A DNA stretch of 64,000 nucleotides, taken from contig CAITSZ010000011.1 of NCBI GenBank assembly GCA_903895195.1, forward strand, positions 248,001-312,000, given 5' to 3'. The position numbers were made by a program, and so were the translations under genes. Positions 1 through 8,607 of the stretch are shown here, one piece after another. The first letter of the stretch is position 1. Every line of letters begins with the position of its first letter. Origin of the DNA: an uncultured Chlorobiaceae bacterium (GTDB lineage Bacteria > Bacteroidota > Chlorobiia > Chlorobiales > Chlorobiaceae). The notes below the pieces were generated by a model. That model saw nothing but the letters and a program-made list of their open reading frames with translations, was not told where the DNA came from and searched no databases.

Positions 1-595
1 ATGTTTTGTGCTGAGAGGTGTCCGGTTTTGTTTTAAACCGCAATGGATCGCTTGTTTCTGAATGTGAAATACAGAAAAATCGTGTAATGTTCCACTCTTC
101 ATCAGCAAGGTTTTCCTGCAGGATTTTCAGACCGTAAAGTTCTCCAGCCCTTTTTGAAGCGATTGCAAGTTGTGTCGGATCTTTTTCAGCGGCGATTATT
201 TTTGCACTGCCTGCAGTATCATAGGCTACTTCCGGCTTAATGTTCTTGTGCGTTGAAAAAAAATTGCGGCATTGCGCAAGTGCCTGAGGGTGAGAAAGTG
301 CTTTTTTGGCTTGTTCTATTGTTGCATTGTGGATACCCAGAAGGCAGTGTTCAACTTTGACAAAGGTCTCGGCAACAATAGTGACGGGATGCTGCAGCAG
401 CAGGTCATAGTTTTGATGAATGCTTCCGCCGAGTGAATTTTCTATCGGGATGACTGCATACGAAACCTTATTGTTTTCAACGGCGGCAAAAACCTCTTCA
501 AACGATTCAAATGGTTTTGGCTCTCCAATTCTGAGCGCAGCTATCTCGCTATAGGCTCCAGGTTCACCCTGATAGGCGGTCATCAAGTTTGTCAT
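1..595 (-). CDS. pheA: Prephenate dehydratase, C-terminus cut by window edge
   Basis: Reading the minus strand from the ATG at 595 gives MTNLMTAYQGEPGAYSEIAA, the classic N-terminus of prephenate dehydratase (phenylalanine synthesis; prephenate to phenylpyruvate). The motif AVIPIENSLGGSIHQNYDLL is the conserved ENS..G.... segment, followed by VEHCLLG. The frame stays open to base 1, so about 198 codons are present; the end of the catalytic domain and any ACT regulatory domain lie outside. An alternative start is the second Met at 583. It is divergent from yebC, with about 117 bp between them. Family assignment is firm; whether an ACT domain follows cannot be seen. Confidence 0.9.
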   Translation of the reverse strand, partial: MTNLMTAYQGEPGAYSEIAALRIGEPKPFESFEEVFAAVENNKVSYAVIPIENSLGGSIHQNYDLLLQHPVTIVAETFVKVEHCLLGIHNATIEQAKKALSHPQALAQCRNFFSTHKNIKPEVAYDTAGSAKIIAAEKDPTQLAIASKRAGELYGLKILQENLADEEWNITRFFCISHSETSDPLRFKTKPDTSQHKT

Positions 596-712
596 TGTTT
601 TTTCTTGTTAGTAACTTGCACGAATGCCGTTGGATTTGATTTTATTTAAAGAAAATAAATCTATTATCATAGGCATGGTGCAACGGGAATACTAAATCAG
701 CAGTTTTTTATT

Positions 713-1465
713 ATGTCAGGACATAGCAAATGGGCAACCATTAAAAGAAAAAAGGCGGTAACTGATCAGAAAAGAGGCAGTTTGTTTACTAAACTGGTCA
801 AAGAGATTACGATATCGGCAAGAATGGGTGGAGGCGATCCAACCGGTAACCCCCGTCTACGGCTCGCTGTCGATACCGCCAGAGATAATTCCATGCCGAT
901 GGACAATATTTCCCGTGCCATCAAAAAAGGTACTGGAGAGCTTGAGGGAGTGACCTACGACGAGATTACCTATGAAGGGTATGGTCCCGCAGGTATAGCC
1001 TTGATTATTGAGACGGCGACGGACAACCGCAACCGTACCGTTGCTGATATTCGTCACATTATGAGTCGCAACAATGGTTCACTCGGTGAAAGCGGCAGTG
1101 TCGGCTGGATGTTCCATCGCAAGGGAACTCTTGATGTTCCCGTGTCGGCCGCCGGAGAGGACCGATTGATGGAAGTACTCCTGGACGCCGGTCTTGAAGA
1201 TCTCAATAGCGATGATGAGCACTATTTTACCGTTATAACCGATATCAAGGACCTCGAAAATGTTAAAAAGGCACTTGACGACTCTAAAATCAGTTATGAG
1301 AATGCAAAGATTGATCTTATTCCGGAAAACTATATAGAGCTCGAAGCTGAGGATGCCCGTAAAGTTATCAAGCTGATTGATGCGCTTGAAAGCAATGACG
1401 ATGTGCAGGGTGTATACAGTAACATGGATATCAGCGAAAGTGCAATGAGCAGCTTAAACGAGTAA
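713..1465 (+). CDS. yebC: YebC/PmpR family protein
   Basis: 250 aa, the usual length for YebC/TACO1. The N-terminus [20 protein letters not shown] is the family signature, and [12 protein letters not shown] and [13 protein letters not shown] are further conserved blocks. Family members act as transcriptional regulators (PmpR) or assist translation of proline-rich stretches; which role applies here cannot be told from sequence. It sits three bases upstream of ruvC, an arrangement common in bacteria, so the two are probably one transcript. Confidence 0.95.
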   Translation: MSGHSKWATIKRKKAVTDQKRGSLFTKLVKEITISARMGGGDPTGNPRLRLAVDTARDNSMPMDNISRAIKKGTGELEGVTYDEITYEGYGPAGIALIIETATDNRNRTVADIRHIMSRNNGSLGESGSVGWMFHRKGTLDVPVSAAGEDRLMEVLLDAGLEDLNSDDEHYFTVITDIKDLENVKKALDDSKISYENAKIDLIPENYIELEAEDARKVIKLIDALESNDDVQGVYSNMDISESAMSSLNE

Positions 1466-1468
1466 AGG

Positions 1469-2032
1469 ATGGTTGTCCTCGGGGTTGATCCGGGAAGTCT
1501 GAATACCGGTTATGGTGTGATTAGCCAGAGTTCTGGAGTTCTTTCCATACTCGTTTGCGGCGTTATCCGTCTTAACCCCCGTCGGACCCATGCAGAGCGG
1601 ATAGGTGAAATATATCGTGAGCTTGAAGCGGTTATTGATGAGTTCAAACCGCAGCGATTAGCTCTGGAAACAGCGTTCTTGAGCAGAAATGTGCAGTCGG
1701 CTCTTAAGCTCGGTCAGGTTCGCGGTGCGGTTATAGCCCTTGCAATGAACCAGCATCTTGAGTTGCACGAGTATGCTCCGCGTGAAGTGAAATCGGCGAT
1801 AACCGGAAGAGGATCAGCAAGTAAGGAGCAGGTTGCTTTTATGGTCGCGAGAATGCTTGGTCTCAGCTTGCCGCCTAAACCTTTTGATGTTACCGATGCA
1901 CTCGGCATAGCCCTGTGCGATTTGCTTAGAGGGGAGAGCCGTAAGGCTTTTCTTCCTGCTGAAAAAGCCCGGGGAGGTGGCCGCAGCTGGTCGCAGTTTG
2001 TCGCCGCATCACCCGATAAGGTTGTCCGTTAG
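1469..2032 (+). CDS. ruvC: Holliday junction endonuclease RuvC
   Basis: 187 aa. The N-terminal [16 protein letters not shown] carries the first catalytic Asp; [20 protein letters not shown] holds the catalytic Glu and the conserved LGQ.RG block; [12 protein letters not shown] gives the last acidic pair (DA.AIA-type motif). RuvC resolves Holliday junctions with RuvAB. The ATG at 1469 lies just after the yebC stop, with the AAAGGA sequence between acting as ribosome site. Its partner ruvB is about 57 kb away at 58342; ruvA is not in the window. Confidence 0.95.
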   Translation: MVVLGVDPGSLNTGYGVISQSSGVLSILVCGVIRLNPRRTHAERIGEIYRELEAVIDEFKPQRLALETAFLSRNVQSALKLGQVRGAVIALAMNQHLELHEYAPREVKSAITGRGSASKEQVAFMVARMLGLSLPPKPFDVTDALGIALCDLLRGESRKAFLPAEKARGGGRSWSQFVAASPDKVVR

Positions 2033-2101
2033 ATACCATGAAGAGTAAAGGAAATACCTTCGTTGTAAGAGTTGATATGACTCAATAATAAAATCAAAGC
2101 T

Positions 2102-2656
2102 GTGGAAGGTCGCATCTTTAATCTGCCGAATTCGCTTAGTTTTCTGAGAATAATACTGATACCCTGGTTTATCTATTATTTTCATACCGGCCATGTCAAA
2201 ACGGCCATTGTTATTATGGTTGTGGCTCTTTTGACCGACTGGTTTGACGGTCAGGCAGCCCGATGGACCAATGATATTTCCGAGATGGGAAAAATTCTTG
2301 ATCCGCTTGCCGACAAACTCTGTCTTGCAAGTGTAGCCATTTACTTTTTCTGGATCGGCCAGCTCCCTTTATGGTTTGTGCTTTTTGCAGTCCTGCGGGA
2401 TGCTCTCATTTTTATAGGTGCCGCATATGTCAGAATTCACCACTCTGTAGTCACTACATCACTCTGGCCTGGAAAATGGGCGGTCGGCTTTGTCTCCATG
2501 ATGTTTATTGCCATGGTTTGGCCTCATCCCTTTTTTCAGCGCTATCCAGTCAAGGAATTCTTTTTATACCTCTCGTCCATCATGCTTCTCTACTCCTTTT
2601 CGCTCTATTGCGTAAGGTTTTATAAAATCCATAAGGGCCTCAACTACACCCTCTGA
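2102..2656 (+). CDS. pgsA: CDP-alcohol phosphatidyltransferase (probable PgsA)
   Basis: 184 aa integral membrane enzyme. The CDP-alcohol phosphotransferase motif DG..AR........G...D...D is intact (DGQAARW, then GKILDPLADK, residues about 48-71). Several hydrophobic segments flank it, including LIPWFIYYF and AVGFVSMMFIAMVWP. The start is GTG at 2102, read as MEGRIFNLPNSLSFLRI, which matches the usual N-terminus NLPN.LT..R of phosphatidylglycerolphosphate synthase. That reaction (CDP-diacylglycerol plus glycerol-3-phosphate) is the likeliest; other CDP-alcohol substrates are not excluded. Confidence 0.85.
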   Translation: MEGRIFNLPNSLSFLRIILIPWFIYYFHTGHVKTAIVIMVVALLTDWFDGQAARWTNDISEMGKILDPLADKLCLASVAIYFFWIGQLPLWFVLFAVLRDALIFIGAAYVRIHHSVVTTSLWPGKWAVGFVSMMFIAMVWPHPFFQRYPVKEFFLYLSSIMLLYSFSLYCVRFYKIHKGLNYTL

Positions 2657-2853
2657 GCGTTACTCTACCCCTTTTGCGGTATCCACATATATATAGGTAG
2701 GGTATTGATAACTTTTTGTGAAAAATATATATAGTGCCATTCTGACGAGCTAACCTTCAGCTTAATTATAAGTTACAGACGTTAACATCCTTTACTCCTG
2801 TGGGATAAAAAATGTTGACAACTTGTTGACAGTATGTGGGGATGTGTGTAGAA

Positions 2854-2886
2854 GCGCCTTGGCTCCAGTGTCTGGAGGCCAGGGCG
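2854..2886 (-). terminator. Strong hairpin downstream of lpxC-fabZ
   Basis: GCGCCTTGGCTCCAG and CTGGAGGCCAGGGCG pair with one bulge around a TGTC loop, 23 bp beyond the lpxC-fabZ stop. There is no clean T-run on the minus strand, so this may be a transcript 3'-end stabiliser rather than a textbook intrinsic terminator. The 2657-2853 stretch holds no gene. Confidence 0.4.
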
Positions 2887-2908
2887 TTCTATTTGAGGAA
2901 GGCGGTTT

Positions 2909-4312
2909 TTATTTGTTTTTTGACACAACAGTAGCCATAAGGGAAGCTTCGCATACGAGCTCTCCGCGCACAAAAGCTTTTGCGTCAAACTGGCAGACGC
3001 TTCTGCGCATGTTGGTCATGGTTGCTTCAATCACAAGGGTGTCGCCTGGAAGCACTGGTTTGCGGAAGCGAGCCTTGTCGATACCCATGAAATAAACAAC
3101 ACTCTCCTTGATTTTATCATTGCCGTTCAGCATCATGATACCGCCGGTCTGAGCCATGGCTTCAAGGATCAGCACACCGGGCATGATGGGATTGCCTGGA
3201 AAGTGACCTTGAAAAAACGGTTCATTCATGGTGACGTTTTTAATCGATACAATTTTTTCGTCAAGCTTGAACTCAACAATCTTGTCGATTAACAGGAATG
3301 GATAGCGGTGAGGAAGAATGTTCAGAATGGCATTGATGTCAAAAATAACGCCGGCTTTCTTATCGTGCTGATACTGTCTTGCAAGTTTGTTGCGATCCGC
3401 ATATTTTTTGAGTTGCTTGACAAATTCCACATTCGAAGCATGACCGGGACGTGCAGCAAGGACTTGAGCCCTTAGCGGCATACCGAGGAGGGCTATGTCG
3501 CCAAGCAGGTCAAGCAGTTTATGGCGGGCAGGTTCGTTCTGAAAGCGTAGTTCCCGGTTATTGAGAATACCGTTTTCACCCAGCACGAGATGCTCGCTAT
3601 CTATGCCCAGTTTTGTGCCAAGGGCGTCAAGTTCCTCTTTGTGCATGGTTTTGTCGATAATGACAATAGCATTATCAATATCGCCGCCCTTGATGATTCC
3701 CTGATTAGCAAGGGCTTCCACTTCGCTGAGAAAACAGAAGGTTCTTGAGGGAGAAAAATCCTTGACAAATTCAGTCTCCAGATTAAAAAGACCCGAGTGC
3801 TGAGAGCCGAGAGCCGGGTTTTTATAGTCAACCATCACGGTCATTCTGAAATCATCCAGTGGCAACGCTACAATATCGACACTGTTTTCAGCATCGTGGT
3901 ATTCAATAGTCTCATCAATGACAAGGTAATTTTTCGGCTCATCCTGTTTCAGAAATCCCGCTTCAAGCAATGCCACTGCAAATGGGTGCGCACTCCCATC
4001 CATAACCGGAGGTTCTGGTCCGCTCAATTCAATCCGGCAGTTATCGATCTGCAGGCCATAAAGAGCACCGAGAACATGTTCGGTAGTGTGGACTTTAACG
4101 TCATTGAGCCCGATAGTTGTGCCCCTCAGGACATCAATGACGTTCTCAATCAGTGCCGGTATTTCAGGACTGTTTTCAATATCTGTCCGGATAAAACGGT
4201 AGCCGTAGTTAACTGGAGCAGGTTTAAAGGTAATCAAGCACTCTTTACCGGTGTGCAGTCCTCTACCAGAGAGGGAAACTTCTTTTAGAAGTGTGCGCTG
4301 ATGAATGAGCAT
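2909..4312 (-). CDS. lpxC-fabZ: Bifunctional LpxC-FabZ fusion (lipid A and fatty acid synthesis)
   Basis: 467 aa with two enzymes in one chain. Residues about 1-300 are UDP-3-O-acyl-N-acetylglucosamine deacetylase: zinc ligand His79 in VHTTEHVLGALYGL, and the later His/Asp pair in HKLLDLLGDIALLG. Residues about 320-467 are the (3R)-hydroxyacyl-ACP dehydratase: LPHRYPFLLID, then GHFPGNPIMPGVLILEAMAQ with the catalytic His and Glu. The fusion is known from Bacteroidetes and Chlorobi and supports the taxonomic call. It couples the committed step of lipid A synthesis to hydroxyacyl-ACP turnover. It is a single gene on the minus strand, separated by about 140 bp from the inositol monophosphatase gene. 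Confidence 0.95.
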   Translation of the reverse strand: MLIHQRTLLKEVSLSGRGLHTGKECLITFKPAPVNYGYRFIRTDIENSPEIPALIENVIDVLRGTTIGLNDVKVHTTEHVLGALYGLQIDNCRIELSGPEPPVMDGSAHPFAVALLEAGFLKQDEPKNYLVIDETIEYHDAENSVDIVALPLDDFRMTVMVDYKNPALGSQHSGLFNLETEFVKDFSPSRTFCFLSEVEALANQGIIKGGDIDNAIVIIDKTMHKEELDALGTKLGIDSEHLVLGENGILNNRELRFQNEPARHKLLDLLGDIALLGMPLRAQVLAARPGHASNVEFVKQLKKYADRNKLARQYQHDKKAGVIFDINAILNILPHRYPFLLIDKIVEFKLDEKIVSIKNVTMNEPFFQGHFPGNPIMPGVLILEAMAQTGGIMMLNGNDKIKESVVYFMGIDKARFRKPVLPGDTLVIEATMTNMRRSVCQFDAKAFVRGELVCEASLMATVVSKNK

Positions 4313-4453
4313 AGTGTAATCGTTGCTCCTGCCTTTGGTTGCTGCGCAGGAAATGAACTTGAATTGTAATGATGAAAAACTCTAAACTTCTAAGATAATA
4401 AAGATCAATTTCCTCGTCAAATCAGGCTTTTTTGGAGAACCTTAACAAACGTT

Positions 4454-5266
4454 TTACGACACGTTCAGAGTGGAAAAGTGATTCAGCACTTTTTCAAGGA
4501 GAAGCTTATGGGATGTGCCGTTACCGGCTACAATGCTGTTTCTTTTGAAAACATCATGCTCTCCTGTAAAGTCAGTGACAGTTCCTCCTGCTTCACGCAC
4601 AAGAAGCACGCCAGCCGAATAATCCCATGGAAACAGCTTGTATTCCCAGAACCCGTCAAAACGTCCACAGGCAGTATAAGCAAGATCAATGGCAGCAGAA
4701 CCTGCGCGCCTGATCCCTGCGCAGTCGTGAATAATCTCTTTCAGGACTCCGAAATAAGAATCAATATAGTGGTACTCCGTAAACGGAATTCCTGTTGCAA
4801 TCAGAAAACTCTCTTTTTCAGAGCGATTTGAAATCGAGATTTTTGTCCCGTTCAGGTAAGCACCCCTGCCTTTTTCAGCAGTAAAAAGCTCCTGAAGAAC
4901 CGGCTGAAAAACAACACCGGTCATCAGTTCATTATTACTGTCCTTCAACGCAATACTTATGGAAAAAACAGGAAACGAGTGAATAAAGTTAAGAGTGCCG
5001 TCAAGGGGATCCACAATCCAGGTTCTTCCTGAAGAGCCTTTAACGACGGTGCCTTCTTCACACAGCATGCTGTCATCAGGGAAGCTTTCGCTAATAATCA
5101 AGCTTATTGCGGCTTCGCAGGCTTTGTCAACCTCAGTAACAAAATCTTTAAAATCTTTTCCCTTGATGTCACTCTGAGAGAGTTCTCCGAATTTTTCAAG
5201 GGTGATAGCTCCTGCAGCCTCGGCAGCTTTTATGGCTGTCTGCAGTTCATTGCTTCGCGTTTCCAT
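4454..5266 (-). CDS. suhB: Inositol monophosphatase family protein
   Basis: 270 aa, typical family length. Metal-binding motifs are present: the Glu in CEEGT, WIVDPLDGTLNFIHSFP (the DP.DGT signature), and the C-terminal WDYSAGVLLVREAGG (WD..AG). The family dephosphorylates inositol-1-phosphate and related sugar phosphates; in proteobacteria SuhB also aids ribosome maturation. The substrate here is not known. The start at 5266 gives METRSNELQTAIKAAEAAG. Confidence 0.88.
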   Translation of the reverse strand: METRSNELQTAIKAAEAAGAITLEKFGELSQSDIKGKDFKDFVTEVDKACEAAISLIISESFPDDSMLCEEGTVVKGSSGRTWIVDPLDGTLNFIHSFPVFSISIALKDSNNELMTGVVFQPVLQELFTAEKGRGAYLNGTKISISNRSEKESFLIATGIPFTEYHYIDSYFGVLKEIIHDCAGIRRAGSAAIDLAYTACGRFDGFWEYKLFPWDYSAGVLLVREAGGTVTDFTGEHDVFKRNSIVAGNGTSHKLLLEKVLNHFSTLNVS

Positions 5267-5476
5267 GTGTGTTTTTGTGTGAATCTGAACGAATGGGTTG
5301 TATAATCGCGATCAATATAACATTTCAGCCCATTCTTTTTTTTCGTGCGCCTATCTTCGGTAAAGCGCAACCTCAACGTTTCTCAGTAAAACAGTAGGGC
5401 AGGGAATTATACGTGCAATCTCTTTGTTGCTTATTTATAATGATCTAAATCATTTATAAACGAAAAGAACACCATA

Positions 5477-5965
5477 ATGAAACTCAATTTTACAAAACTG
5501 GCTCTCTGTATCGGTCTGTGTTTTGTGTTTGCCTTTGCAGGCAGCATATTTACGCCTGTGCCCGGTTCGGAGTGGTACTATTCGATACTCAAAAAGCCTT
5601 CTTGGAACCCGCCTGACTGGCTCTTTCCTCCAGCCTGGACTCTTTTGTTCCTGCTTATGGGTACTTCTCTCTACCTTGTGGTTCAGGAGTGGTCTGCTAA
5701 AGCAAATGTCAAGGGAGCTGTTGCAATATTCGGTGTTCAGCTTCTGCTCAATCTCAGCTGGTCAGCAACATTTTTCGGTCTTCATTCCCCATCGAAGGCT
5801 CTTGGGGTTATCGTTCTGCTCTGGCTGGCGATTGTGCTGACAATCGTAAAGTTCAAAGCTATTTCCCCTACCGCGGCATATTTGCTGATACCCTACATCT
5901 TGTGGGTTAGCTTTGCCTCGTTTCTCAATTTTACGATCTGGCAGCTTAATGGAGGGTTGCTCTGA
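5477..5965 (+). CDS. tspO: TspO/MBR family tryptophan-rich sensory protein
   Basis: 162 aa with five hydrophobic segments, the TspO fold. Diagnostic residues are KKPSWNPPDWLFPPAWTLLF (the P-W.PP....P.W motif) and LLLNLSWSATFFGLHSP (N..WS..FFG). TspO binds porphyrins and related ligands in the membrane and, in phototrophs such as Rhodobacter, tunes pigment gene expression. A link to bacteriochlorophyll precursors is plausible but inferred. It is monocistronic; downstream begins the degraded toxin-antitoxin region. Confidence 0.92.
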   Translation: MKLNFTKLALCIGLCFVFAFAGSIFTPVPGSEWYYSILKKPSWNPPDWLFPPAWTLLFLLMGTSLYLVVQEWSAKANVKGAVAIFGVQLLLNLSWSATFFGLHSPSKALGVIVLLWLAIVLTIVKFKAISPTAAYLLIPYILWVSFASFLNFTIWQLNGGLL

Positions 5966-5992
5966 GTCGGCGCGGCTTTTGAGAATGTAACG

Positions 5993-6079
5993 TTATAAAC
6001 CCAACTCGCTATGCGAACCGAGGCGCACCAGTTCCAGACTGGTGTCGTCGGTTTTGCGGTAGGTCAAAATAAGATCATT
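5993..6079 (-). pseudogene. YafQ-type toxin, N-terminus deleted
   Basis: The minus strand after the dinJ stop reads DLILTYRKTDDTSLELVRLG followed by SHSELGL and a stop. This is the C-terminal tail of YafQ/RelE-type mRNA endonucleases (D..L.YR..D..L.L.R.GSHSELF). Only 29 codons remain, they are in the same frame as dinJ, and they follow its stop directly. A deletion has therefore removed roughly two thirds of the toxin, including its start. Confidence 0.75.
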
Positions 6080-6349
6080 CTATGCTAGATTGTCCGCATT
6101 TAAATCCCGAAACATATTGTCTAAAGAGCCAATCTTTACGAGTTCTCCGCGCCTCGCCTCCATAATAGCTTCAATAGTTTCGGCGTTTGGGATGAGCGGC
6201 TCAAAAGGCAATGCTTTTTCAGCAGCAACCCGTCTCAACATAAGCCTTATGGCATCGGAAAGGGAAAGCCCTATGGAAGCCAGCACAGCAGAAGCCTCGG
6301 CTTTTGTTGCGGCATCAATCCTTGCTCTGACAACTGTATTTTCTATCAT
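6080..6349 (-). CDS. dinJ: RelB/DinJ family antitoxin
   Basis: 89 aa from the ATG at 6349, preceded by GGAG. The N-terminus ENTVVRARIDAATKAEASAV and the segment IGLSLSDAIRLMLRRVAAEK form the ribbon-helix-helix region of DinJ; the C-terminal tail GSLDNMFRDLNAD normally binds the YafQ toxin. The gene looks intact but its cognate toxin is only a 3' stub, so it is an orphan. It could still repress its own promoter or neutralise a related toxin elsewhere. Confidence 0.85.
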   Translation of the reverse strand: MIENTVVRARIDAATKAEASAVLASIGLSLSDAIRLMLRRVAAEKALPFEPLIPNAETIEAIMEARRGELVKIGSLDNMFRDLNADNLA

Positions 6350-6412
6350 ATATACTCTCCTTTTGTAGCTACAATGTAGCTCATTAAAGAGCGGAATGCA
6401 ATTATTTTTGGG

Positions 6413-6652
6413 ATGGAAGGGAGAAAGCACGCATTACATAAAGAGGGATTTATTTTATTCGAGAGCAGGTTTTGGAAAAAGGAAAAAGTATCCGATTCGA
6501 TACAGACGCAAATTGCCAAAGATGCAGGGCTTGGCAGAGAAAGTCTCTACAAGGCGTTAAGCGCTGGCGCTCACCCACGCTTTGAAACGATCAATGCAGT
6601 CCTTCATGCCCTTGGCGTTAAATTTACGGTTGTGAATGCTCGCCCGTCTTAA
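6413..6652 (+). pseudogene. N-terminally truncated addiction-module antidote (HTH)
   Basis: Residues about 28-75 match the HTH core of small HigA-like antidote proteins: TQIAKDAGLGRESLYKALSA, then FETINAVLHALGVKFTV. The first 27 residues (MEGRKHALHKEG...) do not resemble the usual WD...YL....D...YL start of the family, so the original N-terminus appears to be replaced by unrelated sequence. No partner toxin lies upstream; the next upstream gene is the oppositely oriented dinJ. It may still be translated. Confidence 0.55.
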
Positions 6653-6668
6653 AAAGGTGTATAATCTA

Positions 6669-6944
6669 ATGGATGATCTGCAACGATATATCGAGCAACG
6701 AAAAGACCTTGATCTTGAATTTGCCAAGACCTTTGAAGAAGGCTATGAACAATTCAAGATCGGTGAATTTCTCCGCTACGCAAGAGAGCGTGCAGGGTTG
6801 ACGCAAGAAGAACTTGCAGGAAAGTTGAACACCAAAAAATCAGCAATTTCGCGGATTGAAAACCATTCTGAGGACATACGGCTTTCTACGCTTTTTCATT
6901 ATGCCGAAGCGCTTGGAAAGAAACTGCAGGTATCCATTCAATAG
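6669..6944 (+). CDS. XRE-family HTH protein, HigA-type antitoxin
   Basis: 91 aa from the ATG at 6669 ([20 protein letters not shown]). The HTH_3 domain spans about residues 30-85: [20 protein letters not shown], then [20 protein letters not shown]. Such proteins are normally encoded just downstream of a HigB/RelE toxin, but no toxin frame is visible upstream or downstream, so it is an orphan antitoxin or a stand-alone regulator. It follows the truncated antidote gene by 16 bp in the same direction. Confidence 0.7.
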   Translation: MDDLQRYIEQRKDLDLEFAKTFEEGYEQFKIGEFLRYARERAGLTQEELAGKLNTKKSAISRIENHSEDIRLSTLFHYAEALGKKLQVSIQ

Positions 6945-6991
6945 GTGATATTCGGCTATAACGAATGCGGATATTGAAGCGGCTTGTATAC

Positions 6992-7063
6992 TTAAACGTC
7001 CGCATTTAAACCCTCAAACAACCCATCCAAAGATAAAGTTGTACTGAGTTCTCCACGACGGGT
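6992..7063 (-). pseudogene. Second dinJ antitoxin relic (C-terminal tail only)
   Basis: The minus strand encodes TRRGELSTTLSLDGLFEGLN-ADV and a stop, which aligns with the tail of the intact dinJ gene at 6080 (ARRGELVKIGSLDNMFRDLN-ADN). Only about 23 codons remain. A gene of unknown function (7065-7379) abuts it directly. Confidence 0.6.
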
Positions 7064-7064
7064 A

Positions 7065-7379
7065 TTATTTATCATTATCCCACATGTCCTTGTAGAAATA
7101 GACATATTGACTTGTCGCGGCAGGATTGATTTTATAGTAATAGCGGCAGAGCTTTTTGAATAACTGCAGCATTTTCTCGTCAAAACAAAAATCAAGAATA
7201 CCATCCAGGCAGTGTTCAATCCGCCTGGAATCACTTTCCTGATCTTGTATTATTGCATCAACCTCTTGGGCATACAGGATTGCCGCCTGCCGTCCGAGTT
7301 GTTGGGTGTGTTTTACGAGCGGTACAATATTTTCAACCAGCCCGTTAATCTCTGGAGTGTTGGAATGCTTCCTGTTCAT
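7065..7379 (-). CDS. Hypothetical protein
   Basis: 104 aa, not recognised. The protein is predicted largely helical, acidic in the middle and rich in aromatic residues near the end (CRYYYKIN, YVYFYKDMW). There is no signal peptide or membrane segment. The coding frame looks genuine because the composition is even and it ends just before the dinJ relic. It lies among defence-gene remnants, which is its only functional hint. Confidence 0.5.
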   Translation of the reverse strand: MNRKHSNTPEINGLVENIVPLVKHTQQLGRQAAILYAQEVDAIIQDQESDSRRIEHCLDGILDFCFDEKMLQLFKKLCRYYYKINPAATSQYVYFYKDMWDNDK

Positions 7380-7475
7380 CGTTTTTCCTTCATGCCGTGC
7401 AAGCTATCGCCTTTAAAAAAGCCCATCATCCATTGATTGAGCACCAGCTCCTCATGGAAACTGCGTTTTTTTTCT

Positions 7476-8543
7476 TTATTCATTGTCACTCCCATCCGCT
7501 TGATACGCTTCTGACTGCTCCAATAACATTGTGCGTTCCCGCTCCAGCTCTTTTCGCAGCTCTTCTTCGGATGGCAATACCAATTTATAGCGGCTGGCGA
7601 ATAATTGTTCACTTCCATTCAAGACCGAATAGCGAACCACTGACTCATCCTTTTGGGAACACAAAATAATGCCGACAGTAGGGTTATCGCTCTCGCCCCG
7701 TTTCAGATCGTCATACATGCGCACATACATGTCCATCTGCCCGATGTCCTGATGCACAAGCTTTCCGCTCTTCAAATCAATCAGCACAAAGCACTTGAGC
7801 AGGTAGTTGTAAAAAACAAGATCGATATAAAAGTCCTGTGACTCGGTACTGATGCGCTGCTGACGGGCAACAAAAGCAAAACCTTTACCCAGTTCCAGCA
7901 AAAACGCCTGCAGCTTGTCCATCAGTGCCTGCTCCAGCTTTGACTCCAGCAGCTTGCCTGTGCCGGGTAGGCCAAGAAACTCCAGCATCACGGGATCGCG
8001 CACGAACTCCCGGGGGCTCTGGGGCAATGAGGCAATGTTAGCCTCAGCTTCAGCCTGCACGCTGGCCTTGTCACTGCTGAGCAGCAATCGCTCGAAATAG
8101 AGCGTGTCAATCTGCCGATCCAATACGCGAACATTCCAGTTTTGCAAAGCGGACTCGTTCATGTACCACTGCCTTGCTTCGGGGTTATCAATACGCAACA
8201 TTGCCCGATAATGCGACCAGCTCAATTCGCGACGCACTGTGTCGTAAATTGGAAAAGCAAGATAAAACCGGCGCATGTGCCGCAAATTAGTGGGATCGAA
8301 TCCTCTGCCAAACTCACCAGTCAATGATTCAGCCAGTTGCGACAGCAGTTTTTTGCCATAAGCAGCGCGTGCTTGCCCTCCTTGCTCAAACTCAACGATA
8401 TGGCGGCCAACCTCCCAGCATGTACGCACCTGAATGACATCCACTGTCCGCTTAGCTTCTTTGCGGGCATCAGCAATCAGAGTGCGCAGGTGAGCAAGCA
8501 ACACATCTATATTCACCGAGAGGCTCCGATCATTCTCATTCAT
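7476..8543 (-). CDS. PDDEXK nuclease-like protein, DUF1016 (YhcG) family
   Basis: About 355 aa from the ATG at 8543, chosen because GGAG lies 6 nt upstream; a longer frame to 8624 has no ribosome site. The N-terminal DUF1016_N region includes TCWEVGRHIVEFEQGG and RGFDPTNLRHMRRFYLAFP. The C-terminal PDDEXK part has FYIDLVFYNYLLKCFVLIDL-KSGK, with the conserved D and D-x-K core. The family is frequent near restriction-modification and defence genes; its activity is poorly defined. It looks intact, unlike its neighbours. Confidence 0.85.
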   Translation of the reverse strand: MNENDRSLSVNIDVLLAHLRTLIADARKEAKRTVDVIQVRTCWEVGRHIVEFEQGGQARAAYGKKLLSQLAESLTGEFGRGFDPTNLRHMRRFYLAFPIYDTVRRELSWSHYRAMLRIDNPEARQWYMNESALQNWNVRVLDRQIDTLYFERLLLSSDKASVQAEAEANIASLPQSPREFVRDPVMLEFLGLPGTGKLLESKLEQALMDKLQAFLLELGKGFAFVARQQRISTESQDFYIDLVFYNYLLKCFVLIDLKSGKLVHQDIGQMDMYVRMYDDLKRGESDNPTVGIILCSQKDESVVRYSVLNGSEQLFASRYKLVLPSEEELRKELERERTMLLEQSEAYQADGSDNE

Positions 8544-8607
8544 AGCCATCTCCACGGTTGAATGTTGAAAAGTCCCACAGCCTGTGGGACAAAGTGCGGT
8601 TGCTGCA

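Noticed and set aside
2690-2850. Replication origin or DnaA-box cluster (AT-rich, repeated GTTGACA)
   Set aside because: The repeats do not match TTATCCACA-type boxes and no dnaA, dnaN or gidA gene is near.
3797-4288. 163-aa plus-strand frame opposite lpxC
   Set aside because: It overlaps the conserved LpxC domain on the other strand and has no plausible start or homology.
8568-8586. Small dyad GTCCCACAGCCTGTGGGAC as phage attachment site
   Set aside because: It is a simple palindrome with no second copy or adjoining tRNA or integrase; more likely a hairpin in the leader of the DUF1016 gene.
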